From: SG8-41 sp963699525
GTDB taxonomy: Bacteria > Pseudomonadota > Gammaproteobacteria > Burkholderiales > SG8-41
Assembly: GCA_963699525.1 (NCBI GenBank)
Contig: CAVOUI010000008.1
Span: forward strand, 54,983-118,982
Length of the DNA stretch: 64,000 bases
Reading direction: 5' to 3'
Part shown: one piece after another, positions 10,340 to 18,381 of the stretch
Position numbering within the stretch: the stretch's first letter is position 1
Layout: each line of letters starts with the position of its first letter
Position numbers and translations under genes: made by a program
The notes under the pieces: generated by a model
Told to the model about the DNA's origin: nothing
The model's input: the letters and a program-made list of their open reading frames with translations, nothing else
The model's database searches: none

Positions 10340-10849
10340 CTAGGGCTCCCGCGCGCTCAGAACGAAGGCCAGCCGCCCGCCGGCGCCGCGCTCCAGATCG
10401 ATGCTCTGGCGCGCGTCCACGTCCACGCGCGCGCCCACGAACTGCGCGGCGATCGGCAATTCACGCCCGCCGCGGTCGACCAGGGTGGCGAGTTTCACGC
10501 TCGCCGGCCTGCCGTAGTCGAACAGCTCGTTCAGCGCCGCGCGTATCGTGCGGCCGGTGTGAAGGACGTCGTCGACCAGGATCAGGTCCCGGCCATCGAC
10601 CTCGAAGGGTATCTCGGAGCGCTTGACGTCGCGGCGCAGGCCGCGCGCTTCGTAATCGTCTCGGTAGTAGGAAACGTCGAGGGCGGCGGCGGGGGTCTTC
10701 AGCTTGAGCGCCTGGTGCAGACGCTCCGCAACCCAGACGCCGCCGGTGTGGATGCCTATCAAACCCGTTTCCGGCCCCACAGCGGGCCGCATCTGCTCGA
10801 TCAGCGCTTTCAGCAGCTGCTCGGCATCGGGTAACGGGTTGCCGGGCAT
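10340..10849 (-). CDS. pyrR: Pyrimidine operon attenuator / uracil phosphoribosyltransferase PyrR
   Basis: A 169-residue type I phosphoribosyltransferase with the PRPP-binding motif DLILVDDVLHTGRTIRA. In Gram-positives PyrR binds pyr mRNA; in proteobacteria with the pyrR-pyrB-pyrC' order it is mainly a uracil phosphoribosyltransferase and possibly a regulator. It lies directly before pyrB (1 bp gap), 30 bp after ruvX. No attenuator-type hairpin with a U-tract was seen between ruvX and pyrR, so an RNA-binding role is not supported by the sequence. Confidence 0.93.
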   Translation of the reverse strand: MPGNPLPDAEQLLKALIEQMRPAVGPETGLIGIHTGGVWVAERLHQALKLKTPAAALDVSYYRDDYEARGLRRDVKRSEIPFEVDGRDLILVDDVLHTGRTIRAALNELFDYGRPASVKLATLVDRGGRELPIAAQFVGARVDVDARQSIDLERGAGGRLAFVLSAREP

Positions 10850-10879
10850 GTTTTGTGGTTTTCGCGGGGCGCTACTGTA

Positions 10880-11329
10880 TCACAACTCGCCGCCCGCGGG
10901 TGAGCGCGCGGTTTCGAAAAAGGTTTCGAGGATGCGTTGGGCAGCGACCGAATCGAGCGCGCCCTTGAGGCGCGAGCCGCGTGCCCCTGCCGCTCGCAGC
11001 AAGCCCTCGGCTTCGCGCGAGGTGAGGCGCTCGTCGACGAGCTCCGTGCGGATGCCGAAGCGGCCGTGCAGACGCTGCGCGAAGCGGCGGGCGAGCTTTC
11101 CCACCGGGTGTTCGGTGCCGTCGGCATGCGCGGCAATCCCGACCACCAGCCGCGCCGGCCGCCACTCGGCGACGAGCCGCCCGATCGCGGCGAACCGCGC
11201 ACGGTTCTCGATGGCGGCAATGGCGGCGAGGGGGTGCGCGAGGCGGGTCTCGAAGTCGCCGACCGCGACGCCGATGCGCTTCGTGCCGAAATCGAATGCG
11301 AGGACCGTTCCGGTCCTCGCGTCAGGCAT
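10880..11329 (-). CDS. ruvX: Putative pre-16S rRNA nuclease / Holliday junction resolvase-like YqgF
   Basis: RNase H-fold protein of 149 residues implicated in 5' maturation of 16S rRNA. Visible family features are the N-terminal AFDFGTKRIGVAVGD (first catalytic Asp), the VVGIAAHADGTEHP loop, and LVDERLTSREAE with the Asp-Glu pair, followed by the KGALDSVAAQRILE segment that carries the last acidic residue. Its start overlaps the end of yqgE by 8 bp. The yqgE-ruvX-pyrR-pyrB-pyrC' order is conserved in many beta- and gammaproteobacteria. Confidence 0.95.
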   Translation of the reverse strand: MPDARTGTVLAFDFGTKRIGVAVGDFETRLAHPLAAIAAIENRARFAAIGRLVAEWRPARLVVGIAAHADGTEHPVGKLARRFAQRLHGRFGIRTELVDERLTSREAEGLLRAAGARGSRLKGALDSVAAQRILETFFETARSPAGGEL

Positions 11330-11873
11330 GCCCCGCCTGCTCGGACAGGCTCGCGAAATCGATGCCGAGCAGCCCCATCGCGGCCGGGAGCCGTTCCTCC
11401 GCCTTCAGGTCGAAGATCACCTCGGGTTTCGCCCGCACCGTGAGCCACGCGTTCTGCGCGAGTTCATTCTCGAGCTGACCCGGCGCCCAGCCGGCGTAGC
11501 CGAGGGTGACGAGCAGCTTGCCGGGGCCTTCTCCGCGCGCCACCGCCTGCAGGATGTCCTTGGACGTCGTGAGCCCGATCTCCGAGCTCACGGCGAGCGT
11601 GGATTGCCATTGGCCGAGCGGCGCGTGCAGGACGAATCCGCGATCAACCTGTACCGGCCCGCCGAAATGCACCGGCACCGATTTGAAGACGTCGCCCTCG
11701 GGCGGGATGCTGACCTGCTCGAGCAGCGTCTGCAGGTTCATCTCGGTCGGCCGGTTGACGACGATGCCGAGCGCGCCGCGGTCGTTGTGCTCGCAGATGA
11801 AGGTCAGCGAGCGCGCGAAATGGGGATCGGCCATGGCGGGCATGGCGATCAGGAAATGTTGCGTCAGGTTCAT
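11322..11873 (-). CDS. yqgE: YqgE/AlgH family protein (UPF0301)
   Basis: A 183-residue protein of the UPF0301/AlgH family, first gene of the operon that continues with ruvX and the pyr genes. The N-terminal family signature is complete (LTQHFLIAMPAMADPHF, then FICEHNDRGALGIVVNRP), as is the central GYAGWAPGQLENEL. The biochemical function is unknown; in pseudomonads the homologue AlgH affects alginate and other phenotypes. The divergent rsmE begins 105 bp away, so the operon promoter must lie between 11874 and 11978, but no convincing -35/-10 pair is visible there. Confidence 0.93.
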   Translation of the reverse strand: MNLTQHFLIAMPAMADPHFARSLTFICEHNDRGALGIVVNRPTEMNLQTLLEQVSIPPEGDVFKSVPVHFGGPVQVDRGFVLHAPLGQWQSTLAVSSEIGLTTSKDILQAVARGEGPGKLLVTLGYAGWAPGQLENELAQNAWLTVRAKPEVIFDLKAEERLPAAMGLLGIDFASLSEQAGHA

Positions 11874-11978
11874 CCTCTGTCGAGCGACGTTGCGCGAGTG
11901 CTACCGGGTAATTGTAAAGGCGCCGGCCCCCCTTCACAATCGCATATGGAGGGTCGGAGAGTTCACACTCGAAACGCA

Positions 11979-12731
11979 ATGCCCAACAGCAACTCGCTGA
12001 CGCGGATGTATTATTCCGGGGACCTGCAGATCGGCCGCAAGTGCACTCTGCCGCCCTCTCAAGCGCACCACGCGACGCGCGTTCTGCGGTTGAAGAGGGG
12101 TGAAACCGTGATCCTCTTCAAGGGCGACGGCGCCGAGTACGCGGCGGTGGTTGTCGATGCGAACCGCGATCGCGTCGCGCTCGACGTGACCGGGCGGCAG
12201 ACGGTGGACCGCGAGGCGCCGTTCGCCGTGACGCTCGCACAGGCGGTATCGAGCGGCGAGCGCATGGACTACACCGTCCAAAAGGCGGTCGAACTGGGGG
12301 TCGCCGCAATCCAGCCGCTGGAAGCGCGCCGCGGCGTTGTGCGTCTCAGCGCGGAGCGCGCGCCGCGGCGGATCGCGCACTGGCAGGCGGTGGCCATCGC
12401 GGCGTGCGAGCAGTGCGGCCGCAATCGGGTGCCGCCGGTGCTGCCGCTGGCGCGGCTCGATGCGTTTCTCGCCGCCCGTGGCGGCCAACCCGGAAACGAG
12501 CGGCGGGTGTTGCTCTCCCCTCGCGCAGTGCGCCGCCTGCGCGACCTCGATCGTCCTCCGGGCGCGGTCGTGCTGCTCTCGGGTCCCGAGGGCGGCCTGT
12601 CCCCCGAGGAAGAACGTGCGGCCGAGCGGGCCGGCTTCCTTCCGGTGCGGCTGGGTCCGCGCGTGCTGCGCACCGAGACCGCGGCGGCGGCGGCGCTTGC
12701 CGCGATGCTGGCGCTCTGGGGGGACTTCTAA
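11979..12731 (+). CDS. rsmE: 16S rRNA m3U1498 methyltransferase RsmE
   Basis: SPOUT-fold methyltransferase that modifies U1498 of 16S rRNA. The 250-residue protein has an N-terminal PUA-like region (RMYYSGDLQIG to VALDVTGRQ, about 9-75) and the C-terminal SAM knot with VVLLSGPEGGLSPEEE and LGPRVLRTETAAAAAL, both diagnostic. The ATG at 11979 was chosen from several in-frame codons because it immediately precedes the conserved RMYYSG. Upstream in-frame codons run antisense to yqgE. The 226 bp that follow up to the argA leader hold no gene and no clear terminator. Confidence 0.94.
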   Translation: MPNSNSLTRMYYSGDLQIGRKCTLPPSQAHHATRVLRLKRGETVILFKGDGAEYAAVVVDANRDRVALDVTGRQTVDREAPFAVTLAQAVSSGERMDYTVQKAVELGVAAIQPLEARRGVVRLSAERAPRRIAHWQAVAIAACEQCGRNRVPPVLPLARLDAFLAARGGQPGNERRVLLSPRAVRRLRDLDRPPGAVVLLSGPEGGLSPEEERAAERAGFLPVRLGPRVLRTETAAAAALAAMLALWGDF

Positions 12732-12981
12732 AGTCGGTAGTCAGAAGGCGAAATCAGGATCGGCAAGCGGCCTGCTTGCGTGCGCCTGTCTGTTTCGAGC
12801 AACAGTCTTGCGGTAACGAGCCCTCTTCCGCGATCAACGGTACGCTGCAATCCTTCCCCAACGCTTCAATATCGCGTACTATGTGCTTGAAAAAACGGTA
12901 GAATGCGTGTCCGCAGGTTGCTAGGGGCAGCGCCTGCAGTTCTCCGGGAGGCCGCCGATTTCCAAGTCTTCTGACAAGGCC

Positions 12982-14355
12982 GTGACGCCAGTCATCGGCC
13001 CGAGCGAGACGCCACCGCCACCATTGCCGCGGCGGCACCGGCTGTCGAGCCAGGACCGCTTCATCGACTGGTTCCAGTCGGTCGCGCCTTATATCCATGC
13101 CTTCCGCGGCAAGACCTTCGTCATCGCGTTCGGGGGCGAAGTCGTGGCCGACGGCCGGTTTTTCGACCTCACACACGACCTGAACCTTCTCGCCGCCTTG
13201 GGCGTGCGGCTTGTGCTGGTGCATGGAGCGCGCCTCCAGATCGAGGCGAAGCTGAAAGAGCGCCGGCGCCGCGCCCGTTTTCACCAGGGCCTGCGCGTGA
13301 CCGACGAGGTGGCGCTCGCTTGCGCGAAGGAGGCGAGCGGGCGCCTGCGCGTGGAGATCGAGGCCGCACTGTCGATGGGGCTGCCGAACTCGCCGATGGC
13401 GGGCGCCGACATCCGGGTAGCGAGCGGCAACTTCATCACCGCCAAGCCGATCGGGGTGGTCAACGGCGTGGATCTGATGCACACCGGCGAGGTGCGCAAG
13501 ATCGACGCCGTCGCGATCCAGAAGCGGCTCGAGGACAACGAGCTGGTGCTGCTCTCGCCCCTCGGCTACTCGCCCAGCGGCGAGGTGCTCAACCTGGCGC
13601 TCGAGGATGTCGCCGCCGCGACCGCGATCGCGCTCAGGGCGGAAAAGCTGATCTTTCTCATGGAGACGCAAGGGGTCACGGGCAGCCGCGGGGAGCTGCT
13701 GCGGGACCTGACCGTGCGCCAGGCGAAAGGGCTGCTCGCGAAGAACGAGGCGGCCAGCAACGACACGCGCCTCTACCTCCCGCGCGCGGTGCAGGCTTGC
13801 GAGGGGGGCGTCAAGCGCGCGCACCTCATCTCGGGCCACGTCGACGACGGGCTGCTGCTCGAGCTCTTCACCCACAAGGGTGTCGGCACGATGCTGACAC
13901 CGGACCCGATCGAGACGCTGCGGCCTGCGAAGATCGAGGACATCGGGGGCATCCTGCGCCTGATCGAGCCGCTCGAGGCCGAGGGCATCCTCGTCAAGCG
14001 CGGGCGCGACCGGCTCGAGCGGGAGATCGGGCGCTTCGTGGTGCTCGAGCACGACAAGCTGGCGGTCGGCTGCGCCGCGCTCTATCCCTTTCCCGACGAG
14101 CGGGCGGCGGAGCTCGCCTGCCTCGTGGTGCATCCGGAGTTCCGCAACGCGGGCGCCGGCGAGCGGCTCCTGACGGAAATCGAGGCGCGCGCGCGCCGCG
14201 CGAAATTGAAGCGCCTGTTCGTGCTCACCACGCGGGCGGAGCACTGGTTCGTCGAGCGCGGCTTCGACGAGGTGAGCATGCGGGAGCTGCCGCGCGAGAA
14301 GCGCCAGCTTTACAACTACCAGCGGCGCTCGGTCGTTCTGGTGAAGCGGATCTAG
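12982..14355 (+). CDS. argA: Amino-acid N-acetyltransferase (N-acetylglutamate synthase) ArgA
   Basis: First step of arginine synthesis: acetylation of glutamate. The 457-residue protein has an amino-acid-kinase-like N-domain (about 38-300, FVIAFGGEVV to VKRAHLISG) that in the family binds arginine as feedback inhibitor, and a C-terminal GNAT acetyltransferase domain (about 310-450). It is the long, classical ArgA form. The start given is GTG 12982, but its ribosome-binding site is poor. An in-frame ATT at 12958 sits 6 bases after GGGAGG and would add 8 residues; this rare start may be the real one. The c-di-GMP gene follows 4 bp after the stop. Confidence 0.92.
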   Translation: MTPVIGPSETPPPPLPRRHRLSSQDRFIDWFQSVAPYIHAFRGKTFVIAFGGEVVADGRFFDLTHDLNLLAALGVRLVLVHGARLQIEAKLKERRRRARFHQGLRVTDEVALACAKEASGRLRVEIEAALSMGLPNSPMAGADIRVASGNFITAKPIGVVNGVDLMHTGEVRKIDAVAIQKRLEDNELVLLSPLGYSPSGEVLNLALEDVAAATAIALRAEKLIFLMETQGVTGSRGELLRDLTVRQAKGLLAKNEAASNDTRLYLPRAVQACEGGVKRAHLISGHVDDGLLLELFTHKGVGTMLTPDPIETLRPAKIEDIGGILRLIEPLEAEGILVKRGRDRLEREIGRFVVLEHDKLAVGCAALYPFPDERAAELACLVVHPEFRNAGAGERLLTEIEARARRAKLKRLFVLTTRAEHWFVERGFDEVSMRELPREKRQLYNYQRRSVVLVKRI

Positions 14356-14359
14356 CGTT

Positions 14360-17224
14360 ATGACGCTGCCCATCACGCTATCGCTGCGCACGCGCCTGCT
14401 TCTCGCGGGCGTGCTGGTGAACGCGCTGATGCTCGCCCTGCTGATCGCCGACGGCATCAGCGTCATGGACAATAAGCTCCAGGAGCGTGCGCGCATCCAC
14501 CTCGAGGAGCAGAAGCAGCTCCTCAATGCCGCGCTGTCGGTTCCACTGGCGGGGCGGCAGTACCGCACGCTCGCCCAGATCCTCGAGCGGGTGCGCACCG
14601 ACAGCGGCATCACCTACCTGGTGCTGTTCGACCACAACGACAAGCTCGTGGCGAGCGTCGGCTGGGACGAGAACCGGCCGCTGCCGCCCGTTGCGGCATC
14701 GTCCTCGGGGACGATGTCCGTCGAGGGCGAGCGCTTTCACACCGCCGTGGACATCGAGTCCTCCGGCATCCGGGTCGGGCGCCTGCATTTCGGTGTCTCC
14801 ACCGCGTTCATGCGCACCGCGCGCGCCGAGCTGATCCGCGAAAACCTCGCGATCGGCGGCTTCGCGCTCCTGCTCTCGATCCTGGCGATGATCGCGCTCT
14901 CGTTCTGGCTCACCCGCAACCTCGCGCAGCTCACCAAGGCAAGCGAGAACCTGGCGGCGGGCAATCTCAATGTGCGGCTGCCGGTGGAGGGCGGCGACGA
15001 GGTGGGCAAGCTCACCCATGCCTTCAACGCGATGGCCTCGACCCTCCAGAGCCGGATCAAGGCGCTGGCGGAGAACGAGGCGAAGTTCAGTGCGATCGCC
15101 GACTACAGCTACGACTGCGAGCTGTGGATCAGCCCGGAGGGCAGGCTCATCTGGATCAACCCGCGGGTGCTCGACATGTTCGGCTACACGCAGGAGGAGT
15201 GCGTGGCGACGGAGAACTTCCCGGCGCCCTTCATCGACGAGCAGGACGCGACGCGCACGGTCCGGCAGATCCGGCGCGCGCTGCGCGGCAACACCGGGCA
15301 GGACTACGAGTTCCGCGCCCGGCGCAAGGACGGCTCCGGGTTCTGGGCCGCCGCCGACTGGCGCCCGATCTACGACAACCGCGGCGGCTACCTCGGCATC
15401 CGCATCAGCATCCGCGACATCACGCAGAGGAAGGAAGCCGAGCAGCGCCTGGAGTCGACGGTGGTCGAGCTGCGCGATTCGCACGTCGCGCAGCAGGAGT
15501 ACCTCACGCGGGCGCAGGATGAGCACGCGCGGCTCTCCGCGCTGCTGGGGGTGATGGAAACCGGCATCCTGTTCGTGTCCCCGGACAACAAGGTCGTCTA
15601 CACCAACCCCGCCTTCACCCGCATCTGGATGATCGCGCCGGGCACGCGCCTGATCGGCAGGAGCTCCCAGGAGGTCCTCGCCACCTCGGCGTGCGCGCTG
15701 GCGCGCCCGGAGGAGCACGCCAAGCGCATCCTGCTGCCGCCGCGAGAGGGCGAGATCACGGGCACGCTGGAGATTCCGATGGCGGACGGCCGTCTGGTCA
15801 CCCAGCAGCTGCATTCCGTGGAGGACGTCTACGGCCGGCCGGTCGGTCATCTGTGGCAGTTCCAGGACGTGACCCGCGAACGCCAGACCGCGGACCAGCT
15901 GATCTACCTCGCCGAGCGCGACGCGCTGACCGGCCTCTACAACCGCCACCGCTTCAACGACGAGCTCGCGCGCATGATCGCGGACGCGCAGCGGCACAGC
16001 TCGCGGGTGGCGCTGTTGTTCTTCGACCTCGACGACTTCAAGTACATCAACGACACCTTCGGCCACCGCGCCGGGGACGCGATGCTGATCCGCGTGGCGG
16101 GGGAGGTGGCGGGGCAGGTGCGGCGCAACGAGATGTTCGCGCGGCTGGGCGGCGACGAGTTCGCGATCCTGGTGCCGGAGATCTCGGAGGAGATGCTGCG
16201 CGTGCTCGCCGAGCGCATCACGCGCTCGATCGCGATGGTGCGCTTCCAGTTCGAGGGCCAGAGCCTGCGGCTGACGAGCTCGCTCGGCATCGCGGTCTAC
16301 CCGCAGCACGCCGACAACGCGGAGGACCTCATCGCGCGGGCGGACACCGCGATGTACCAGGCGAAGGAGGCCGGCAAGAACGCCTGGCGCATCTACCGCA
16401 GCGACCTCGATACCACGTTCCAGATGGTGAAGCGCATGTCCTGGAACGACCGCATCCTGCACGCGCTCGAGAACGAACTGATGGAGCTGCACTTCCAGGG
16501 AGTGTACGGGGCGCGCGACCTGTCGCTCTCGCATTTCGAGGTGCTGGTGCGCATGCGCGACAAGGACGATCCGGCCGTGCTGCTGATGCCCGGCCAGTTC
16601 ATCCCGGTGGCGGAGAAATCGGGAAAGATCCTCGACATCGACCGCTGGGTGCTGCGCGAGTCGATCCAGCTGCTCGCGGACGTGGACGCGATCCCGGCGC
16701 TCGCGGTCAACATCTCGGGACGCTCGTTCGACGAGCCGCTGCTGCCCCAGTTCATCGCCGGGGAACTGAAGCGCTGCGGGGTTGCCCCGCGGCGGCTCAT
16801 CGTGGAGCTGACCGAGACCTCCGCGGTGTCGGACCTGCACGACGCCCAGCGCTTCATCGAGGCGCTGCACCAGGCCGGCTGCGGCGTGTCACTCGACGAC
16901 TTCGGCACCGGCTTCTCCTCGTTCGCCTACCTGAAGCACCTGCAGGTGGACTCGGTGAAGATCGACGGTCTCTTCATCCGCAACCTCCCCAAGGAGCACG
17001 ACAACCAGCTGTTCGTGAAGGCGATGGTGACGGTTGCTCGGGGGCTCCACCGCACCACCATTGCCGAGTGCGTGGAGGACGAGGAGACGATCATCATGCT
17101 GCGCGGCTTCGGCGTGGATTGCGTGCAGGGCTACTACCTGGAAAAACCGCAGGCCGACCACCCCCTGCTCGCCCGAGGCGAGCGGCGGCGGAAAGCGGAC
17201 GTGGCAGCGCTGCGGTTTACTTGA
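14360..17224 (+). CDS. Membrane-bound PAS-GGDEF-EAL sensor (c-di-GMP turnover)
   Basis: A 954-residue inner-membrane signalling protein. Order: TM1 (about 10-29), periplasmic domain (30-160), TM2 (about 163-185), HAMP (about 183-235), PAS with PAC (about 240-365), second PAS (about 390-500), GGDEF (about 520-680) and EAL (about 700-945). The diguanylate cyclase signature RLGGDEFAIL is intact. In the phosphodiesterase domain the signature EAL is EVL (HFEVLVRM), while DDFGTGFSSFAYL, VKIDGLFI and the C-terminal GYYLEKPQ are conserved, so activity is plausible but uncertain. The start is 4 bp after argA and probably co-transcribed, although no functional link is known. Confidence 0.93.
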   Translation: MTLPITLSLRTRLLLAGVLVNALMLALLIADGISVMDNKLQERARIHLEEQKQLLNAALSVPLAGRQYRTLAQILERVRTDSGITYLVLFDHNDKLVASVGWDENRPLPPVAASSSGTMSVEGERFHTAVDIESSGIRVGRLHFGVSTAFMRTARAELIRENLAIGGFALLLSILAMIALSFWLTRNLAQLTKASENLAAGNLNVRLPVEGGDEVGKLTHAFNAMASTLQSRIKALAENEAKFSAIADYSYDCELWISPEGRLIWINPRVLDMFGYTQEECVATENFPAPFIDEQDATRTVRQIRRALRGNTGQDYEFRARRKDGSGFWAAADWRPIYDNRGGYLGIRISIRDITQRKEAEQRLESTVVELRDSHVAQQEYLTRAQDEHARLSALLGVMETGILFVSPDNKVVYTNPAFTRIWMIAPGTRLIGRSSQEVLATSACALARPEEHAKRILLPPREGEITGTLEIPMADGRLVTQQLHSVEDVYGRPVGHLWQFQDVTRERQTADQLIYLAERDALTGLYNRHRFNDELARMIADAQRHSSRVALLFFDLDDFKYINDTFGHRAGDAMLIRVAGEVAGQVRRNEMFARLGGDEFAILVPEISEEMLRVLAERITRSIAMVRFQFEGQSLRLTSSLGIAVYPQHADNAEDLIARADTAMYQAKEAGKNAWRIYRSDLDTTFQMVKRMSWNDRILHALENELMELHFQGVYGARDLSLSHFEVLVRMRDKDDPAVLLMPGQFIPVAEKSGKILDIDRWVLRESIQLLADVDAIPALAVNISGRSFDEPLLPQFIAGELKRCGVAPRRLIVELTETSAVSDLHDAQRFIEALHQAGCGVSLDDFGTGFSSFAYLKHLQVDSVKIDGLFIRNLPKEHDNQLFVKAMVTVARGLHRTTIAECVEDEETIIMLRGFGVDCVQGYYLEKPQADHPLLARGERRRKADVAALRFT

Positions 17225-17290
17225 GTCAACGCCGGCCGTAACATCTCCGCAGGATTCCTTTCACTGCCCGGCGCGAGGCCGGCCCAGGCC

Positions 17291-17566
17291 ATGCCAAGAA
17301 TGGTGAACTGCGTCAAGCTGGGGCGCGAAGCGGAAGGCCTCGATTTCGCGCCCTATCCCGGGGAGCTCGGCAAGCGCATCTTCGAGCGCGTCTCGAAGGA
17401 GGCCTGGAAGCAGTGGCTGGAGCACCAGAAGATGCTGGTCAACGAGAACCGGCTCAACCTGGCGGACAAGAAGGCGCGCGACTACCTCGCGCAGCAGATG
17501 GAGAAGCATTTCTTCGGCGGCGGCGCCGAGGTCGCCTCCGGCTACGTTCCTCCTCCCACGAAGTAA
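17291..17566 (+). CDS. yggX: Probable Fe(2+)-trafficking protein YggX
   Basis: Small cytoplasmic protein of 91 residues thought to protect or supply labile iron for Fe-S clusters. The family hallmarks are all present: N-terminal VNCVKLGREAEGLDF with the conserved Cys6, PYPGELGKRIFE, SKEAWKQWLEHQKMLVNENRLN, and the C-terminal GYVPPP. The ATG at 17291 matches the family length (about 90); the ATG at 17300 would drop three residues. It stands between the GGDEF/EAL gene and the convergent rpiA. Confidence 0.96.
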   Translation: MPRMVNCVKLGREAEGLDFAPYPGELGKRIFERVSKEAWKQWLEHQKMLVNENRLNLADKKARDYLAQQMEKHFFGGGAEVASGYVPPPTK

Positions 17567-17586
17567 CCGCTGCCCAGCGCTGAGTC

Positions 17587-18246
17587 CTAGCGTGTGATCG
17601 TTTGCACGCCCCCGGCGCCGCCGAGCAGCAACACGTCCGCGCCGCGCCGCGCGAACAGTCCGTTCGTGACCACGCCCGCAATCTGGTTCAACGCCGTTTC
17701 AAGCTCGGCGGGATTCAGTATCGTGAGCCCGTGCACGTCGAGGATGACGTTGCCGTTGTCGGTGACGGCCTCGCGGCGCCATTCGGGGTGGCCGCCGAGC
17801 TTCACGAGCTCGCGCGCGACGTAGGAGCGGGCCATCGGGATCACCTCCACCGGGAGGGGAAATTTCCCGAGCACGTCCACGAGCTTCGTCGCGTCGGCGA
17901 TGCACACGAACTTTCGCGCGACCGCCGCGACGATCTTCTCGCGCGTCAGCGCTCCGCCGCCGCCCTTGATCATGGCGAGGTGGCGCGTCACCTCGTCGGC
18001 GCCGTCCACGTAGACCGGCAGCTCGTTCACTCCATTCAGGTCCAATACGCGGATGCCGAGATCCTTCAGCCGCTTCGCCGTGGCTTCCGAGCTCGCCACC
18101 GCGCCCTCGATGCGGTGCTTGATCCTCGCAAGCTCCGCGATGAAGAAGTTCGCGGTGGAGCCGCTGCCCACGCCCAGCACGCAATCATCCGGAACGTGCG
18201 CGATCGCGGCTTTCGCCGCGGCCTGTTTCATTTCGTCCTGGGTCAT
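17587..18246 (-). CDS. rpiA: Ribose-5-phosphate isomerase A
   Basis: Interconverts ribose 5-phosphate and ribulose 5-phosphate in the pentose phosphate pathway. The 219-residue protein shows the phosphate-binding loop GVGSGSTANFF, the SSEATAKRLKDLG segment, the catalytic DGADEV, and KGGGGALTREKIVA. The start at 18246 gives MTQDEMK, which matches the family N-terminus; a GTG at 18282 would add 12 unlikely residues. It is divergent from ilvA with 135 bp between, which must carry both promoters. Confidence 0.95.
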   Translation of the reverse strand: MTQDEMKQAAAKAAIAHVPDDCVLGVGSGSTANFFIAELARIKHRIEGAVASSEATAKRLKDLGIRVLDLNGVNELPVYVDGADEVTRHLAMIKGGGGALTREKIVAAVARKFVCIADATKLVDVLGKFPLPVEVIPMARSYVARELVKLGGHPEWRREAVTDNGNVILDVHGLTILNPAELETALNQIAGVVTNGLFARRGADVLLLGGAGGVQTITR

Positions 18247-18381
18247 TTGAGGCGGAGGGCGTGATGAGTGACGGGCAAACACCGTGCCGAATATACACCA
18301 ACTTCCCTGCGCGATTCAGAGTCCGAAAATGGCTGAAAATCCTTGTTCCTGCTACGCTTAGCACCCTTTGCGAACGTTGCC

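Noticed and set aside
12877..12904. -10-like TACTAT and TAGAAT before argA
   Set aside because: No matching -35 hexamer at acceptable spacing, so a promoter call is not supported.
14378..16870. Very long antisense open frame (830 codons) opposite the GGDEF/EAL gene
   Set aside because: The composition is that of a shadow frame in GC-rich DNA (His/Arg/Asp-rich, no domain). The sense strand carries an unambiguous multidomain protein.
18247..18381. Regulatory leader or attenuator before ilvA
   Set aside because: No leader peptide with Ile/Val/Leu/Thr codon runs and no terminator hairpin is visible in the 135-bp rpiA-ilvA gap.
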